Assembly: GCA_902519255.1 (NCBI GenBank)
Contig: CABYIV010000001.1
Location: forward strand, 310,001-374,000
Length of the DNA stretch: 64,000 nucleotides
DNA from: an uncultured Pelagibacteraceae bacterium
GTDB lineage: Bacteria; Pseudomonadota; Alphaproteobacteria; Pelagibacterales; Pelagibacteraceae
Reading direction: 5' to 3'
Part shown: positions 1 through 9,085 of the stretch, one piece after another
Position numbering within the stretch: position 1 is the stretch's first letter
Layout of the letters: every line of letters starts with the position of its first letter
Notes under the pieces: generated by a model
What the model was told of the DNA's origin: nothing
The model's database searches: none
What the model saw: only the letters and a program-made list of their open reading frames with translations
Made by a program: the position numbers and the translations under genes

Positions 1-869
1 GGATTTATGGCGAATTGAACATTTGAACCTCCTGTCTCAACACCTATTTTTCTTAAGCAAGCAATAGATGCATTTCTCATTACTTGATACTCTTTATCTG
101 TCAATGTTAATGCCGGAGCTATAGTAACAGAGTCACCAGTATGAGTTCCCATTGGATCAACATTTTCTATTGAACAGATAATTATACAATTATCATTTTT
201 ATCTCTAACGACCTCCATCTCAAATTCTTTCCAACCATCCAAACATTCTTCAACCAAAACCTGATTTTGAGGAGACTCATTCATTCCTTCTTTAACAATT
301 TTAAAAAAATCTTTTTTTGTTCTAGCAATACCTCCACCCAATCCTCCCAAAGTAAATGAAGGTCTAATAATTGCAGGTAATCCTATTTTGTTTAAACATT
401 TTTTCGCATTTGAAAATTTATTGAGAACTTCTGATTTTGGTAAATCGATACCAATATCAGACATATTTTTTCTAAATTTTTTTCTATCCTCAGCGTTCGC
501 TATTGCCTTGGAGTTAGCTCCTATAAGTTCAATTTTATGCTTTTTAAGTAAACCAATTTTCTCTGCATTAATTGCAAGATTTAATGCTGTTTGACCACCC
601 ATAGTAGGCAAAATAGCATCAGGCTTTTCTTTTTTGATGACTTCCTCTAGTATTTCTAAAGATATTGGTTCTATATAAGTCTTATCAGCAACACCAGGAT
701 CAGTCATTATAGTTGCTGGATTTGAATTGATTAATATTACTTTATACCCCTCATCCTTTAATGCTTTACACGCCTGCGTTCCTGAATAATCAAATTCACA
801 AGCTTGACCAATAATAATTGGTCCAGCACCAATGACTAAAATTTTTTTAATGTCTTTTCTTTTTGGCAT
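1..869 (-). CDS. carB: Carbamoyl phosphate synthase large subunit, N-terminal part (runs off the left edge)
   Basis: Partial gene, absent from the ORF track because its stop lies outside the window. Reading the minus strand from the ATG at 867-869 gives [23 protein letters not shown], the classic CarB start, then about 289 residues of the first ATP-grasp/carboxyphosphate half with the glycine-rich GGLGGG loop and the [14 protein letters not shown] segment. The enzyme joins ammonia from CarA with bicarbonate and ATP to make carbamoyl phosphate for pyrimidines and arginine. The first 23 bases overlap the 3' end of carA in another frame, so the two are probably translationally coupled. Identity is seen directly; the C-terminal half cannot be judged. 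Confidence 0.96.
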   Translation of the reverse strand, partial: MPKRKDIKKILVIGAGPIIIGQACEFDYSGTQACKALKDEGYKVILINSNPATIMTDPGVADKTYIEPISLEILEEVIKKEKPDAILPTMGGQTALNLAINAEKIGLLKKHKIELIGANSKAIANAEDRKKFRKNMSDIGIDLPKSEVLNKFSNAKKCLNKIGLPAIIRPSFTLGGLGGGIARTKKDFFKIVKEGMNESPQNQVLVEECLDGWKEFEMEVVRDKNDNCIIICSIENVDPMGTHTGDSVTIAPALTLTDKEYQVMRNASIACLRKIGVETGGSNVQFAIN

Positions 870-2040
870 ATTTTTTTATGTCTTTAATAAAATTACTAAA
901 TAAATATTTACTATCTTGTGGTCCTGGATTTGCTTCAGGATGATACTGAACTGAGAAAACTGGTTTATTTTTTAATCTTATTCCTTCAATAGAATTGTCG
1001 AATAATGATAGATGGGTTATTTCTGTATTTTTTTTTAAACTTTTTTTTACAACTTCAAATCCATGATTTTGACTGGTAATTTCAACTCTTTTGGTAATTA
1101 AATTTTTGACTGGATGATTAGCGCCTCTATGTCCTAATTTCATCTTTTTGGTTTTTGCATCTAAAGCTAAAGCTAATATTTGATGACCCAAACATATCCC
1201 AAATAATGGAATATTTTTTTTTATTAAATTTTTTACAACTTTAACCGCATACTTTCCTGTTGCGGCAGGATCCCCAGGACCGTTTGATAAAAAAATTCCA
1301 TGAGGCTTTAAATTAAGTATATTATTTGCATTTTCTTTACAGGAAACAACTTTAACTTCACAATCAAAGTCAGAGAAATATCTAAGTATATTTTTTTTAA
1401 TTCCATAATCTATTGCAACAACCCTAAATTTTTTCTTTTTATTTTTCTCATAACCTTTAGTTTTTTTCCAAGTTTTATATCCTTTCCAAATATATGTCTT
1501 TTTAGTTGTGACCTCTTGCGCTAAATCCATTCCGCTTAAACCAGGCCATTTAATTGATTTATTTATAAGTTTATTGATATTAAATTTACCATTTTTGTTG
1601 TTTGATATTGTTCCTTTTGGAGCCCCCTTATCTCTAATAAAATTTGTTAAACTTCTTGTATCGAGACCAGTTATGCCTACTATTTTATTCCTTTTAAGCC
1701 ATTTATCTAAATTCTGAAGAGATCTATAATTAGATGGACTTGTTATTTCAGAATTAAAAATAACTCCTCTTGTCCATATTTTATCAGACTCTATGTCCTC
1801 TTTGTTAGCCCCAACGTTCCCAATGTGTGGAAATGTAAAATTTATTATCTGTCCTGCATACGATGGATCAGATATTATTTCTTGGTAACCAGTTAACGAG
1901 GTATTAAAGCATACCTCTCCAGTTGCCTCTCCTTTATATCCTAGTCCGATACCTTTAAAGACTGATTTATTTTCAAGAACTAAAATAGCTTTATTAAAAT
2001 TGGAGAGATGTGGAGTTTTGTTTTTTCGTTTTAAAGTCAA
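847..2040 (-). CDS. carA: Carbamoyl phosphate synthase small subunit (glutaminase)
   Basis: 397 residues, normal length for CarA. The N-terminal CPSase small-chain domain ([36 protein letters not shown]) is followed by a class I glutamine amidotransferase domain with the nucleophile in GICLGHQ near residue 281 and the [12 protein letters not shown] histidine/glutamate motif near residue 365. It hydrolyses glutamine and passes ammonia to CarB. The start is a TTG; no ATG lies near the expected N-terminus. The operon order carA-carB is standard, with a 23-bp overlap with carB. A weak promoter is proposed upstream at 2062-2090. Confidence 0.96.
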   Translation of the reverse strand: MTLKRKNKTPHLSNFNKAILVLENKSVFKGIGLGYKGEATGEVCFNTSLTGYQEIISDPSYAGQIINFTFPHIGNVGANKEDIESDKIWTRGVIFNSEITSPSNYRSLQNLDKWLKRNKIVGITGLDTRSLTNFIRDKGAPKGTISNNKNGKFNINKLINKSIKWPGLSGMDLAQEVTTKKTYIWKGYKTWKKTKGYEKNKKKKFRVVAIDYGIKKNILRYFSDFDCEVKVVSCKENANNILNLKPHGIFLSNGPGDPAATGKYAVKVVKNLIKKNIPLFGICLGHQILALALDAKTKKMKLGHRGANHPVKNLITKRVEITSQNHGFEVVKKSLKKNTEITHLSLFDNSIEGIRLKNKPVFSVQYHPEANPGPQDSKYLFSNFIKDIKKYAKKKRH

Positions 2041-2061
2041 TTACAACTCATAAGTTAAAGG

Positions 2062-2090
2062 TTAATACAATAAAACGTATTTATCCGCAA
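2062..2090 (-). promoter_or_regulatory. Candidate carAB promoter
   Basis: On the minus strand TTGCGG (2085-2090), a 17-bp spacer and TATTAA (2062-2067) sit about 20 bp before the carA TTG. The match is only partial (the -35 keeps just TTG), and AT-rich DNA makes chance -10 hexamers common. A separate TATAAT on the plus strand at 2097-2102 may serve yqeY in the opposite direction. Confidence 0.3.
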
Positions 2091-2163
2091 CAGATCTATA
2101 ATAATTTTTTAAAAATACAATTTTTTCTTTTGAACAATTTTGTCTATGAAGTACATTCCAGAT

Positions 2164-2625
2164 ATGACGATGAGAGATAAAATAGATAAAGATTATAAAA
2201 ATGCTTTAAAATCAAAAGATAAAAATAAGATATCAACTTATAGGTTAATTTTGTCAGGAATTAAGGACTTAGATATTAACAATAGGTCTGGTCCAAATAA
2301 AAAGGAGACAGACGATGAGGATATAAAAAAACTCTTAAAAAAAATGATCAAACAAAGGTCCGAATCAATTGAAATATATAAAAAAAATAACAGATCAGAT
2401 TTATTAGAAATTGAGCAAGGAGAGCTTAATGTTTTATCCGAATATTTGCCTAAACAATTATCCGAGGAAAATACAAAAAAAATATGTGAAGAAATTATAA
2501 AAAGCTCTGGGGCATCTTCAATTAAGGATATGGGTAAAGTGATGGGTGAATTAAAAAAAAATCATGCTGATACAGTTGATTTCTCTAAGGCAGGTCAGAT
2601 TATTAAAAATTTACTTAATGGCTAA
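2164..2625 (+). CDS. GatB/YqeY domain protein
   Basis: About 154 residues matching the stand-alone YqeY family, related to the tail domain of GatB of the tRNA-dependent amidotransferase: MRDKIDKDYKNALKSKDKNK...YRLILSGIKDLDI, EQGELNVLSEYLPKQLSEE and MGKVMGELKKNHADTVDFSKAGQIIKNLL. The ORF track starts at a TTG (2140); the family normally begins two or three residues before the RDKI-like segment, so I prefer ATG 2164 (2146 or 2170 also possible). The molecular role is poorly defined; tRNA binding is assumed from the GatB relation. It precedes dnaG, the usual alphaproteobacterial context, with a one-base TAATG overlap. Confidence 0.85.
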   Translation: MTMRDKIDKDYKNALKSKDKNKISTYRLILSGIKDLDINNRSGPNKKETDDEDIKKLLKKMIKQRSESIEIYKKNNRSDLLEIEQGELNVLSEYLPKQLSEENTKKICEEIIKSSGASSIKDMGKVMGELKKNHADTVDFSKAGQIIKNLLNG

Positions 2626-4400
2626 TGAAATACCCAAAGGAATATTTAGACGAAATTAAAAATAGATTAAAAGTTTCAACAGTTGTCTCTAAAACTGTTA
2701 AACTAAAAAAAAGAGGTAAAGAGTTTGTTGGTTTATCTCCATTTAAAACAGAGAAGACTCCATCGTTTACAGTTAATGATGAAAAAGAATTTTATCATTG
2801 TTTTAGCACAAGTGAGCACGGAAATATTTTTGACTTTGTAATGAAAACTCAAAATCTTAGATTTGGTGAAGCGGTCAAAATGCTCTCAAATCTTGCAGGA
2901 ATGCAACCTTATACATTTTCAAAACAAGATGTGGAAAGAGAGAATAAATGGAAAATATATAAATCTATAAATCAGAATTTTTCTGAATTTTATAAAAATG
3001 AGTTATTTAAAAATGAAAAATCGGTTAAAGCAAAAAATTATCTTAAAGAAAGAGGTCTGTCTGGTGTTGAGGTTAAAAATTTTAATCTTGGTTTTGTAAC
3101 AGAAGATTTAGATTATTATGAAGTTCTAAAAAAGGATTTTGATGAAGAAACTATTATAGATACAGGTCTATTTTATTTTGATGAGAAGAAAAAAAAATAT
3201 GTATCAAGATTTAGAAACAGAATTATATTTCCGATAAATAATATATCAGGAAATATTGTAGGTTTTGGTGGAAGAATTATAGATGATAATAAAAATTTAG
3301 CTAAATATATTAATTCCCCTGAAACCCCCTTTTTTAAGAAAGGATCAAATTTATATAATCTTGATAAAGCAAGAAAGTTATCAAATAAATTAGAAGATGT
3401 ATATTTAGTTGAAGGATACATGGATGTTATTGGTTTATCAAAAAATGGAATAGAAAATACTGTTGCAAACCTAGGAACCGCTTTAACAAGCAAGCAGATA
3501 CAAATTTTAAACCAATTTTATAATCATATCATTATATGCTTCGATGGCGATCAAAGCGGTTACAAAGCTGCATTAAGAGCTGCAGAAAATATTATTGATG
3601 AATTAAAACCTGATAAAAAAATTTCATTTCTTCTTTTGGAAAATAATCTAGATCCAGATAATTATGTAAATAAATTTGGTAAAGAAAAGTTTTTAGAAAT
3701 TTCAGAGCAACAATCTATACCTATACATAAGTTTATATTTAAGCATTATATCAGTTTGACAACTGAAAGCCCTAGTTCAAAAGCTATTTTCGAAAAAAAA
3801 CTTAGAGAAATTGCATCAAATATTAAAGACAGTTTTGTAAAAAAATATACTCTGGAATATTTTCTTGAAAAAATTTCAGAGTTAACTCCAAATATTAATT
3901 CGAAATTTAGAAAAAATTATATGGAATCTCCAAAATCTCTTGCAAAGACTCAAAGTTATTATAATGAAACAAAATCATTAAAATCTTTTGAAATTAAAGA
4001 ATTCTCATTTTTATATATATTACTTACAAAACCAAAATTAATTCATGAAAACTTTCACTTGATTGAAAATATAAAATTATATAGTGACGAAAATAAGCAA
4101 CTATTCTCTGAAATTCTAAAACAGTCAGAAAATTTACTTAATCTAAATGTTCAAAAATTGAATATTGATAAAAATCTTATTAATAGAGTCATGAATTATG
4201 CTTCAATTAAACATATAATTTCAAAGAATTTGAATAATGATCAAAAAATACTAGAAATTTTTACTGAAATTATTCAAGATCTTAAAAATTATGAATTAGA
4301 GCAAAGAATATCAGAGTTAGAATCAAAGTTTTCAAAGGATATGTCTGAGAGCATATTTAATGAGATAAAAGAGTTAAAAAAACAACAAAAAATCAACTAA
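2625..4400 (+). CDS. dnaG: DNA primase, with an atypical zinc ribbon
   Basis: 591 residues, normal length. It synthesises RNA primers at the replication fork with DnaB helicase. N-terminal CHC2-type domain (residues about 5-95), then a TOPRIM core with VYLVEGYMDVIGL near residue 265 and IICFDGDQSGYKAALRA near 305, and a helicase-binding tail. Oddity seen directly: the zinc ribbon reads GLSPFKTEKTPSF and YHCFSTSEHG, so the usual Cys-X2-His becomes Ser38/Lys41, and of the second Cys pair only Cys59 remains (Thr62 replaces the other). The fold motifs around it are otherwise intact. ATG overlaps the yqeY stop by one base; rpoD follows, the conserved macromolecular synthesis order. Confidence 0.96.
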   Translation: MKYPKEYLDEIKNRLKVSTVVSKTVKLKKRGKEFVGLSPFKTEKTPSFTVNDEKEFYHCFSTSEHGNIFDFVMKTQNLRFGEAVKMLSNLAGMQPYTFSKQDVERENKWKIYKSINQNFSEFYKNELFKNEKSVKAKNYLKERGLSGVEVKNFNLGFVTEDLDYYEVLKKDFDEETIIDTGLFYFDEKKKKYVSRFRNRIIFPINNISGNIVGFGGRIIDDNKNLAKYINSPETPFFKKGSNLYNLDKARKLSNKLEDVYLVEGYMDVIGLSKNGIENTVANLGTALTSKQIQILNQFYNHIIICFDGDQSGYKAALRAAENIIDELKPDKKISFLLLENNLDPDNYVNKFGKEKFLEISEQQSIPIHKFIFKHYISLTTESPSSKAIFEKKLREIASNIKDSFVKKYTLEYFLEKISELTPNINSKFRKNYMESPKSLAKTQSYYNETKSLKSFEIKEFSFLYILLTKPKLIHENFHLIENIKLYSDENKQLFSEILKQSENLLNLNVQKLNIDKNLINRVMNYASIKHIISKNLNNDQKILEIFTEIIQDLKNYELEQRISELESKFSKDMSESIFNEIKELKKQQKIN

Positions 4401-4406
4401 AAATAA

Positions 4407-4427
4407 AAAAAATCACATAGATTTTTT
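4407..4427 (+). terminator. Weak hairpin after dnaG, possible attenuator or terminator
   Basis: AAAAAATC-ACATA-GATTTTTT forms a perfect 8-bp stem with a 5-nt loop and a T-rich 3' arm, seven bases after the dnaG stop. Only two pairs contain G or C, so it would be a weak terminator at best, and it could be a chance result of AT-rich sequence. It lies in the 65-bp gap before rpoD and could lower read-through into it. Confidence 0.3.
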
Positions 4428-4465
4428 CGTATTAGACATTATATAGGTCCTTCAAACTTTATATT

Positions 4466-6292
4466 GTGGAACGTATAATTACAAAATCATTTGCAAGATT
4501 GATGGGTCGAGGGATCCACCGTGGATTTATTACGCACGAGGAATTAAACAAGTCTTTAGGTAAAAGAAATCTGTCAAGTGAAAATCTAGCTCAAGCATTT
4601 ATGCATATATTAGATGAGAGTATTATTCTTGTCGAAAAAAAATCTGACTATAAAGTTTTAAGAAAAAAAGATTCATCATCCAAGGATGAAGGAAAAACTC
4701 TTGAAAAAAGTGATGACCCAATAAGAATGTATTTAAGAGAAATGGGTGGAGTAGAACTTTTATCTCGAGAAGGGGAAATTGCAATTGCAAAGAGAATTGA
4801 GGCAGGAAAAGATGTAATGCTCAATGCATTGTCACAAAGTCCTATTACAGCTCAACAATTTTTTGAGTGGGATATCAAACTTCAAAGTGATGAAATATTA
4901 GTTAGAGAAATAATTGATATTGATACAAATTACATGGATGATGATGATGGTAATAGTGGTTCTAAACAAAAAAAACAGGATGATGAAGAGAATTCAGAGA
5001 CAAATAATAATTCAGATGAAGACGAGTTTAATCCAACTCTTGCAGCCATGGAAACAGAAATTAAACCTAAAGTATTACAAACAGTTCATAATTTAACAAA
5101 AGATTATAATAAACTAATAAAGTATCAAAAGGAAAAACTAGAATGTGTTTTAAATTCAAGTAAATTTTCATCATCAAAAGAAAAAAATTACAAAAAAATT
5201 GTTGATGATATTTTGGAAAATATTAAATCACTTCAACTGTCACCTTCTGTTTTAGAGGATTTAGTTCAAAAACATTATGCTGAAAATAAAAAAATTATAT
5301 CTCTGGAGGGCACATTATTAAGGCTTGCTTTAGAGTCAAAGATTTCAAGAGATGAATTCATAAAATTTTATGTTGGAAATGAGATAAATCCAAATCTTAA
5401 AGAATTTTTAGATACGAATGATGTATGGAAAAAATTTTTTAACAAAAATAAAAACGATTTTAAAAATATAAGAGATAGGTTAATTGAAATAAGTAATAAA
5501 CTAGGCATATCTGTTACAGAGTATAAAAAGCTTGTGAGCAGAATTCAAAAAGGTGAAAAAGAATCTAGAATTGCTAAAAAAGAAATGGTGGAAGCCAACT
5601 TAAGGCTGGTTATATCTATTGCAAAAAAATATACAAACAGAGGCCTTCAATTTTTGGATTTAATTCAGGAGGGAAATATTGGTTTAATGAAGGCTGTTGA
5701 TAAGTTTGAATATAGAAGAGGTTACAAATTTTCAACATATGCGACTTGGTGGATACGTCAAGCAATAACAAGATCAATAGCTGATCAAGCAAGAACAATA
5801 AGAATACCTGTGCATATGATTGAAACAATAAACAAAATTGTTCGAACTCAAAGATTAATTCTTAGTGAGTTTGGTCGTGAAGCAACACCCGAAGAATTGG
5901 CAAAAAAACTTAGAATGCCGTTAGAAAAAGTAAGAAAAGTTTTAAAAATTTCTAAAGAACCAGTTTCTTTGGAAAAACCTGTTGGAGATGAAGAGGATAG
6001 TAGTTTAGGAGATTTCATAGAAGACACAAAAGCTCTAGCTCCTTTGGAACAAGCAATAAAATCTAATCTTAGTGAGGCTACAACAAAAATTTTATCAACC
6101 TTAACACCTAGAGAGGAAAGAGTTTTAAGAATGAGATTTGGAGTAGGAATGAACACAGATCACACTCTTGAGGAAGTAGGTCTTCAATTCTCGGTAACTA
6201 GAGAGAGAATAAGGCAAATTGAGGCCAAAGCACTCAGAAAACTTAAACATCCTAGTAGATCAAAACAGCTTAAAAGTTTCTTAGAAAGTTAG
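4466..6292 (+). CDS. rpoD: RNA polymerase primary sigma factor (sigma-70)
   Basis: 608 residues. The primary sigma factor directs transcription from housekeeping promoters. Region 1.1 is present at the N-terminus ([32 protein letters not shown]), which supports the GTG start at 4466. Region 1.2 is [28 protein letters not shown]; regions 2.1-2.4 include [53 protein letters not shown]; region 4.2 ends [30 protein letters not shown]. Between 1.2 and 2 lies the non-conserved region with an Asp/Glu/Asn-rich stretch ([21 protein letters not shown]). The last base of its TAG stop is the first base of the next tRNA. Confidence 0.97.
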   Translation: MERIITKSFARLMGRGIHRGFITHEELNKSLGKRNLSSENLAQAFMHILDESIILVEKKSDYKVLRKKDSSSKDEGKTLEKSDDPIRMYLREMGGVELLSREGEIAIAKRIEAGKDVMLNALSQSPITAQQFFEWDIKLQSDEILVREIIDIDTNYMDDDDGNSGSKQKKQDDEENSETNNNSDEDEFNPTLAAMETEIKPKVLQTVHNLTKDYNKLIKYQKEKLECVLNSSKFSSSKEKNYKKIVDDILENIKSLQLSPSVLEDLVQKHYAENKKIISLEGTLLRLALESKISRDEFIKFYVGNEINPNLKEFLDTNDVWKKFFNKNKNDFKNIRDRLIEISNKLGISVTEYKKLVSRIQKGEKESRIAKKEMVEANLRLVISIAKKYTNRGLQFLDLIQEGNIGLMKAVDKFEYRRGYKFSTYATWWIRQAITRSIADQARTIRIPVHMIETINKIVRTQRLILSEFGREATPEELAKKLRMPLEKVRKVLKISKEPVSLEKPVGDEEDSSLGDFIEDTKALAPLEQAIKSNLSEATTKILSTLTPREERVLRMRFGVGMNTDHTLEEVGLQFSVTRERIRQIEAKALRKLKHPSRSKQLKSFLES

Positions 6293-6366
6293 GGCCGTTA
6301 GCTCAATAGTAGAGTACTGCATTGACATTGCAGGGGTAGTTGGAGCGTAACCAACACGGCCCACCA
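6292..6366 (+). tRNA. tRNA-Val(GAC) with atypical D- and T-loops, CCA encoded
   Basis: A 75-nt cloverleaf: acceptor GGGCCGT/ACGGCCC (7 pairs), D-stem GCTC/GAGT with loop AATAGTA, anticodon arm CTGCA-TTGACAT-TGCAG giving GAC (Val), variable GGGTA, T-stem GTTGG/CCAAC with loop AGCGTAA, discriminator A and CCA. All stems pair, but the T-loop lacks TTC and the D-loop has AG instead of GG. It begins on the last base of the rpoD stop codon and so is probably processed from the rpoD transcript. Gene identity is well supported by pairing; normal function despite the odd elbow is inferred. Confidence 0.85.
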
Positions 6367-6367
6367 T

Positions 6368-8344
6368 TCATTTATCGATTATTTTTTTCAAATCTTCTTT
6401 TACTTTTTTAATTAAATCTATTGATGTTTCATAATTAATGTGTGATCCGTCAAATATTAATGCAAACTTTTTTTCCGGGTGGTAAAAATTACAACGATCT
6501 GTTGGACAAAAATAATCAATAATATTAATAGAGTATATTAAATTATTGGTTTTTAAATTTTGAAACATTTTATTAATTTTCTTCAGTTTCTTTTTAACAT
6601 CAACTCTTTTGTAATCGCACAAGTTAGTATCATTTTCTGAATTAAATAAACTAGTATTCAAATTAATTGCTATATTACAGGTATTTTCGTTATGCTTTAT
6701 TGTTGGCGTATCTTCTAAAAATATAATTGTAACATTTGCAGGCAAAATTTTGAACAAAGTAGAATAATTTCTTTCTTGAGTTTTATAAAAGATATCTCCT
6801 TTTTGTCCAAGCTGCGATCTAAGATGATTGAAAGATAAAACTAAATAAATATCTGAATACTTTTTTGATAATAAAAGCAAGTTATTGAATAGTTTTTTTG
6901 TTGCCATATCTGCTGTGGCACTAAAATTTTTGTCTACACCAGTAAAAAAGGGTTTTAAAAAAGAACTGTTATTATAACTTGTTAATAATATATCCGTATC
7001 TAAATCTATATTTTTAAACAATGGTTGAAAATGCCAAGAATGTGAGTCTCCAAAAACATATATTAATTTTTTTTTATTATTGTCTAGGTAACATTTTTTT
7101 TTCTTTAAAAATTCATTATCAAAAATCGAATATATTTCATTGCAATTTTCATCAATTAATTTTTTTTCTATTAAAGTATTATGTTTAAATTTTTTTTCTA
7201 TATTAACTGAGTTATAAATTTTAGTTATTTTCTGATTATAAAAAAACAAAATATTATTTTTAAAATTTAGAAATTTTATTGATAATAGAATAAATAACAC
7301 TACAAAACTAGTAGATATAATAACTTTAATATTAATAAAATTTAAAATATTTTTTATGCTACTTGATCTTCTAACTGGATTTTCAATAAAATAATACGAA
7401 AAGGAAGATAGTATCAAAGTAAATAAAATTGAAAATAAATAGTAATCAATCTTAATAAAATATGAATTGACAAAATATATAATCAAAAAGTGCCACAAAT
7501 ATATAGAATATGAAATGTTCCCTACAAACTGGAACAATCTAGAACGTAAAATATTATTAAGTAAAAAATTACTTTCCATTTGCAAAATAAAAATAAGTCC
7601 CATTATTGTTGCAATAAAAATATTTAATGAAACAGATAAATTTAAATATATAAAAAAAACAAATATTAAAAATGCTAATGTTATTTTGAACAAACTTTTA
7701 AAAATGACTTTATTTTTTTTTAAATAAAATGCTAATGAACCAAATAAAGGCTCCCAGATTCTTGCCGATGATTGATAAAATGAATCCAAATAAAAAAAAT
7801 TACTTAAAATAAGAAAAGAAAAAATTAATACAATTAAGGAAATAATTATATAAGTTTCATTTTTGAAATTTTTGATACAGAAAATTATGAAAAACGGAAA
7901 AAATAGGTAAAATTGAAATTCAATAGACAGAGACCAAGTATGTATAAATGGATTTATATCTAAAGCGTTAAAATAATCATTTTCAATTATACTTAAATAT
8001 AAATTAGAAATTCCTAGTAACGAAAATATACCTGTATTAATAAAGGTTTTAAAATCTCCAGTAATATTAATATAGAATATTAAAATTGTTCCAAAAAAAA
8101 CAAATATAAATAAAGCGGGATATAGTCTTTGAAATCTATTTAAATAAAAACTTATAAAAGAAAAATCATTTTTTTCTTGTTTGTCATATATTAACTTTGT
8201 TATTACAAATCCAGAAATAACAAAAAATATATCTACACCGATATATCCAAAAAAAAATACATCTTGATTTAAATGAAATAAAAATACAAGAGCTACCGCT
8301 AAACCACGTAAACCATTTATTTCAAAAGAAAAATCTTTTTTCAT
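6368..8344 (-). CDS. Membrane O-acyltransferase with C-terminal SGNH domain (OafA/OafB-like)
   Basis: 658 residues, usual length for acyltransferase-3/SGNH fusions. The N-terminal part (about 1-345) is a multi-span AT3 membrane domain starting FEINGLRGLAVALVFLFHL, with IGVDIFFVISGFVI and SLSIEFQFYLFFPF. The C-terminal part is an SGNH hydrolase-like domain with YVFGDSHSWHFQP (serine block) and FDGSHINYETS (Asp-x-x-His block). Such proteins acetylate surface polysaccharide or LPS sugars at the periplasmic face; the substrate here is unknown. It is convergent with rpoD/tRNA-Val (one base between the tRNA 3' end and its stop) and is bracketed by two tRNA genes, which suggests an exchangeable cell-surface gene. 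Very AT-rich. Confidence 0.9.
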   Translation of the reverse strand: MKKDFSFEINGLRGLAVALVFLFHLNQDVFFFGYIGVDIFFVISGFVITKLIYDKQEKNDFSFISFYLNRFQRLYPALFIFVFFGTILIFYINITGDFKTFINTGIFSLLGISNLYLSIIENDYFNALDINPFIHTWSLSIEFQFYLFFPFFIIFCIKNFKNETYIIISLIVLIFSFLILSNFFYLDSFYQSSARIWEPLFGSLAFYLKKNKVIFKSLFKITLAFLIFVFFIYLNLSVSLNIFIATIMGLIFILQMESNFLLNNILRSRLFQFVGNISYSIYLWHFLIIYFVNSYFIKIDYYLFSILFTLILSSFSYYFIENPVRRSSSIKNILNFINIKVIISTSFVVLFILLSIKFLNFKNNILFFYNQKITKIYNSVNIEKKFKHNTLIEKKLIDENCNEIYSIFDNEFLKKKKCYLDNNKKKLIYVFGDSHSWHFQPLFKNIDLDTDILLTSYNNSSFLKPFFTGVDKNFSATADMATKKLFNNLLLLSKKYSDIYLVLSFNHLRSQLGQKGDIFYKTQERNYSTLFKILPANVTIIFLEDTPTIKHNENTCNIAINLNTSLFNSENDTNLCDYKRVDVKKKLKKINKMFQNLKTNNLIYSINIIDYFCPTDRCNFYHPEKKFALIFDGSHINYETSIDLIKKVKEDLKKIIDK

Positions 8345-8447
8345 ACTTGATTTTTTGAATTTTTTTATAGTAAATTCATATTAAAATTACATTTTTTAAA
8401 AACTAACTTCAAAAGATATATATAAGATCAAAATAAAACTTTCTAAC

Positions 8448-8476
8448 TTGATAAACTTGTTAATCTTACATAAAGT
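8448..8476 (+). promoter_or_regulatory. Promoter of the CAT tRNA gene
   Basis: TTGATA (8448-8453, 5 of 6 to consensus), exact 17-bp spacer, TAAAGT (8471-8476). The predicted start falls about 6 bases before the mature tRNA 5' end, the expected geometry for a stable RNA gene. Confidence 0.5.
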
Positions 8477-8488
8477 GACTATTTCCAA

Positions 8489-8565
8489 GGGCCTGTAGCT
8501 CAGTTGGTTAGAGCAGTACACTCATAATGTATTGGTCCCAGGTTCGAGTCCTGGCGGGCCCACCA
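8489..8565 (+). tRNA. tRNA with CAT anticodon, probably tRNA-Ile2 (lysidine type)
   Basis: A 77-nt canonical cloverleaf with CCA encoded: acceptor GGGCCTG/CGGGCCC, D-arm GCTC-AGTTGGTTA-GAGC, anticodon arm GTACA-CTCATAA-TGTAT (anticodon CAT), T-arm CCAGG-TTCGAGT-CCTGG. CAT can be elongator Met, initiator Met or Ile2. The acceptor has C4-G69 and C5-G68, pairs known to favour TilS (lysidine) modification in E. coli tRNA-Ile2, and the 5' end pairs normally, which argues against an initiator. Ile2 is therefore favoured, but elongator Met is not excluded from one copy alone. Confidence 0.9.
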
Positions 8566-8623
8566 TCAATCCTGATAAATTTGAAGTATTTTTCTATCAA
8601 GCATGTTATTTATTAATTGAAAT

Positions 8624-9079
8624 ATGAAACTAAGAATTAAAATAAAACCTAAGATTTCTTATTACGTTTCAATATTAGTTAGTTTTATAGTTCTAATTTA
8701 TTTTGCATATAAAGGTATTGTTGCTTATTTAATCCATAGAGAACTATATGGAGGCGGATTAGACACATTAGTTCTATTAAGGGCATCTATTTCAGGAATA
8801 ATGCTTCTTTTAATACTTTTATTTATTCAGTTTATTAAAATACCTGACTTAAAAAGTCATCGTACAATTTTAAGAGGGATATTTATAGGTTGGACAAGCG
8901 TCTTTATAATACTCATAATTGTTAATTTAAGCTCAATGTATTTTGTAATTTTAACTGGTTTAGTGTCATTTTTTTCATTATTAACTTTATTTAGTTTGGA
9001 GGATCAAATCAAAGAAGAAAAAAACACTCTTACGGAAAAAGAAATTTATCTTTTACAACAACTTGCAAAAAAAAAGTAG
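8624..9079 (+). CDS. Small four-helix membrane protein, unknown function
   Basis: 151 residues not recognised as a named family. About four hydrophobic segments are visible (residues about 14-36, 47-70, 82-103 and 106-126) with a charged, lysine-rich C-terminal tail (DQIKEEKNTLTEKEIYLLQQLAKKK) that looks helical and cytoplasmic. It follows the CAT tRNA by 58 bp and precedes a CIA30-family gene by 6 bp, so the two are probably co-transcribed. No catalytic motif is seen. Function unknown. Confidence 0.75.
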   Translation: MKLRIKIKPKISYYVSILVSFIVLIYFAYKGIVAYLIHRELYGGGLDTLVLLRASISGIMLLLILLFIQFIKIPDLKSHRTILRGIFIGWTSVFIILIIVNLSSMYFVILTGLVSFFSLLTLFSLEDQIKEEKNTLTEKEIYLLQQLAKKK

Positions 9080-9085
9080 TCAGTT

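Noticed and set aside
388-594. 68-residue plus-strand ORF at the left edge
   Set aside because: Antisense to carB, whose frame is clear and conserved.
5848-6156. 102-residue minus-strand ORF opposite rpoD region 3/4
   Set aside because: Antisense to highly conserved sigma-factor codons; a by-product of low stop density there.
7467-7727. 86-residue plus-strand ORF within the acyltransferase
   Set aside because: Antisense to the AT3 membrane domain; Lys/Ile-rich noise from AT-rich sequence.
8345-8488. Possible riboswitch or sRNA in the gap before the CAT tRNA
   Set aside because: Only A/T-rich sequence and the tRNA promoter are visible; no stable GC-containing stem.
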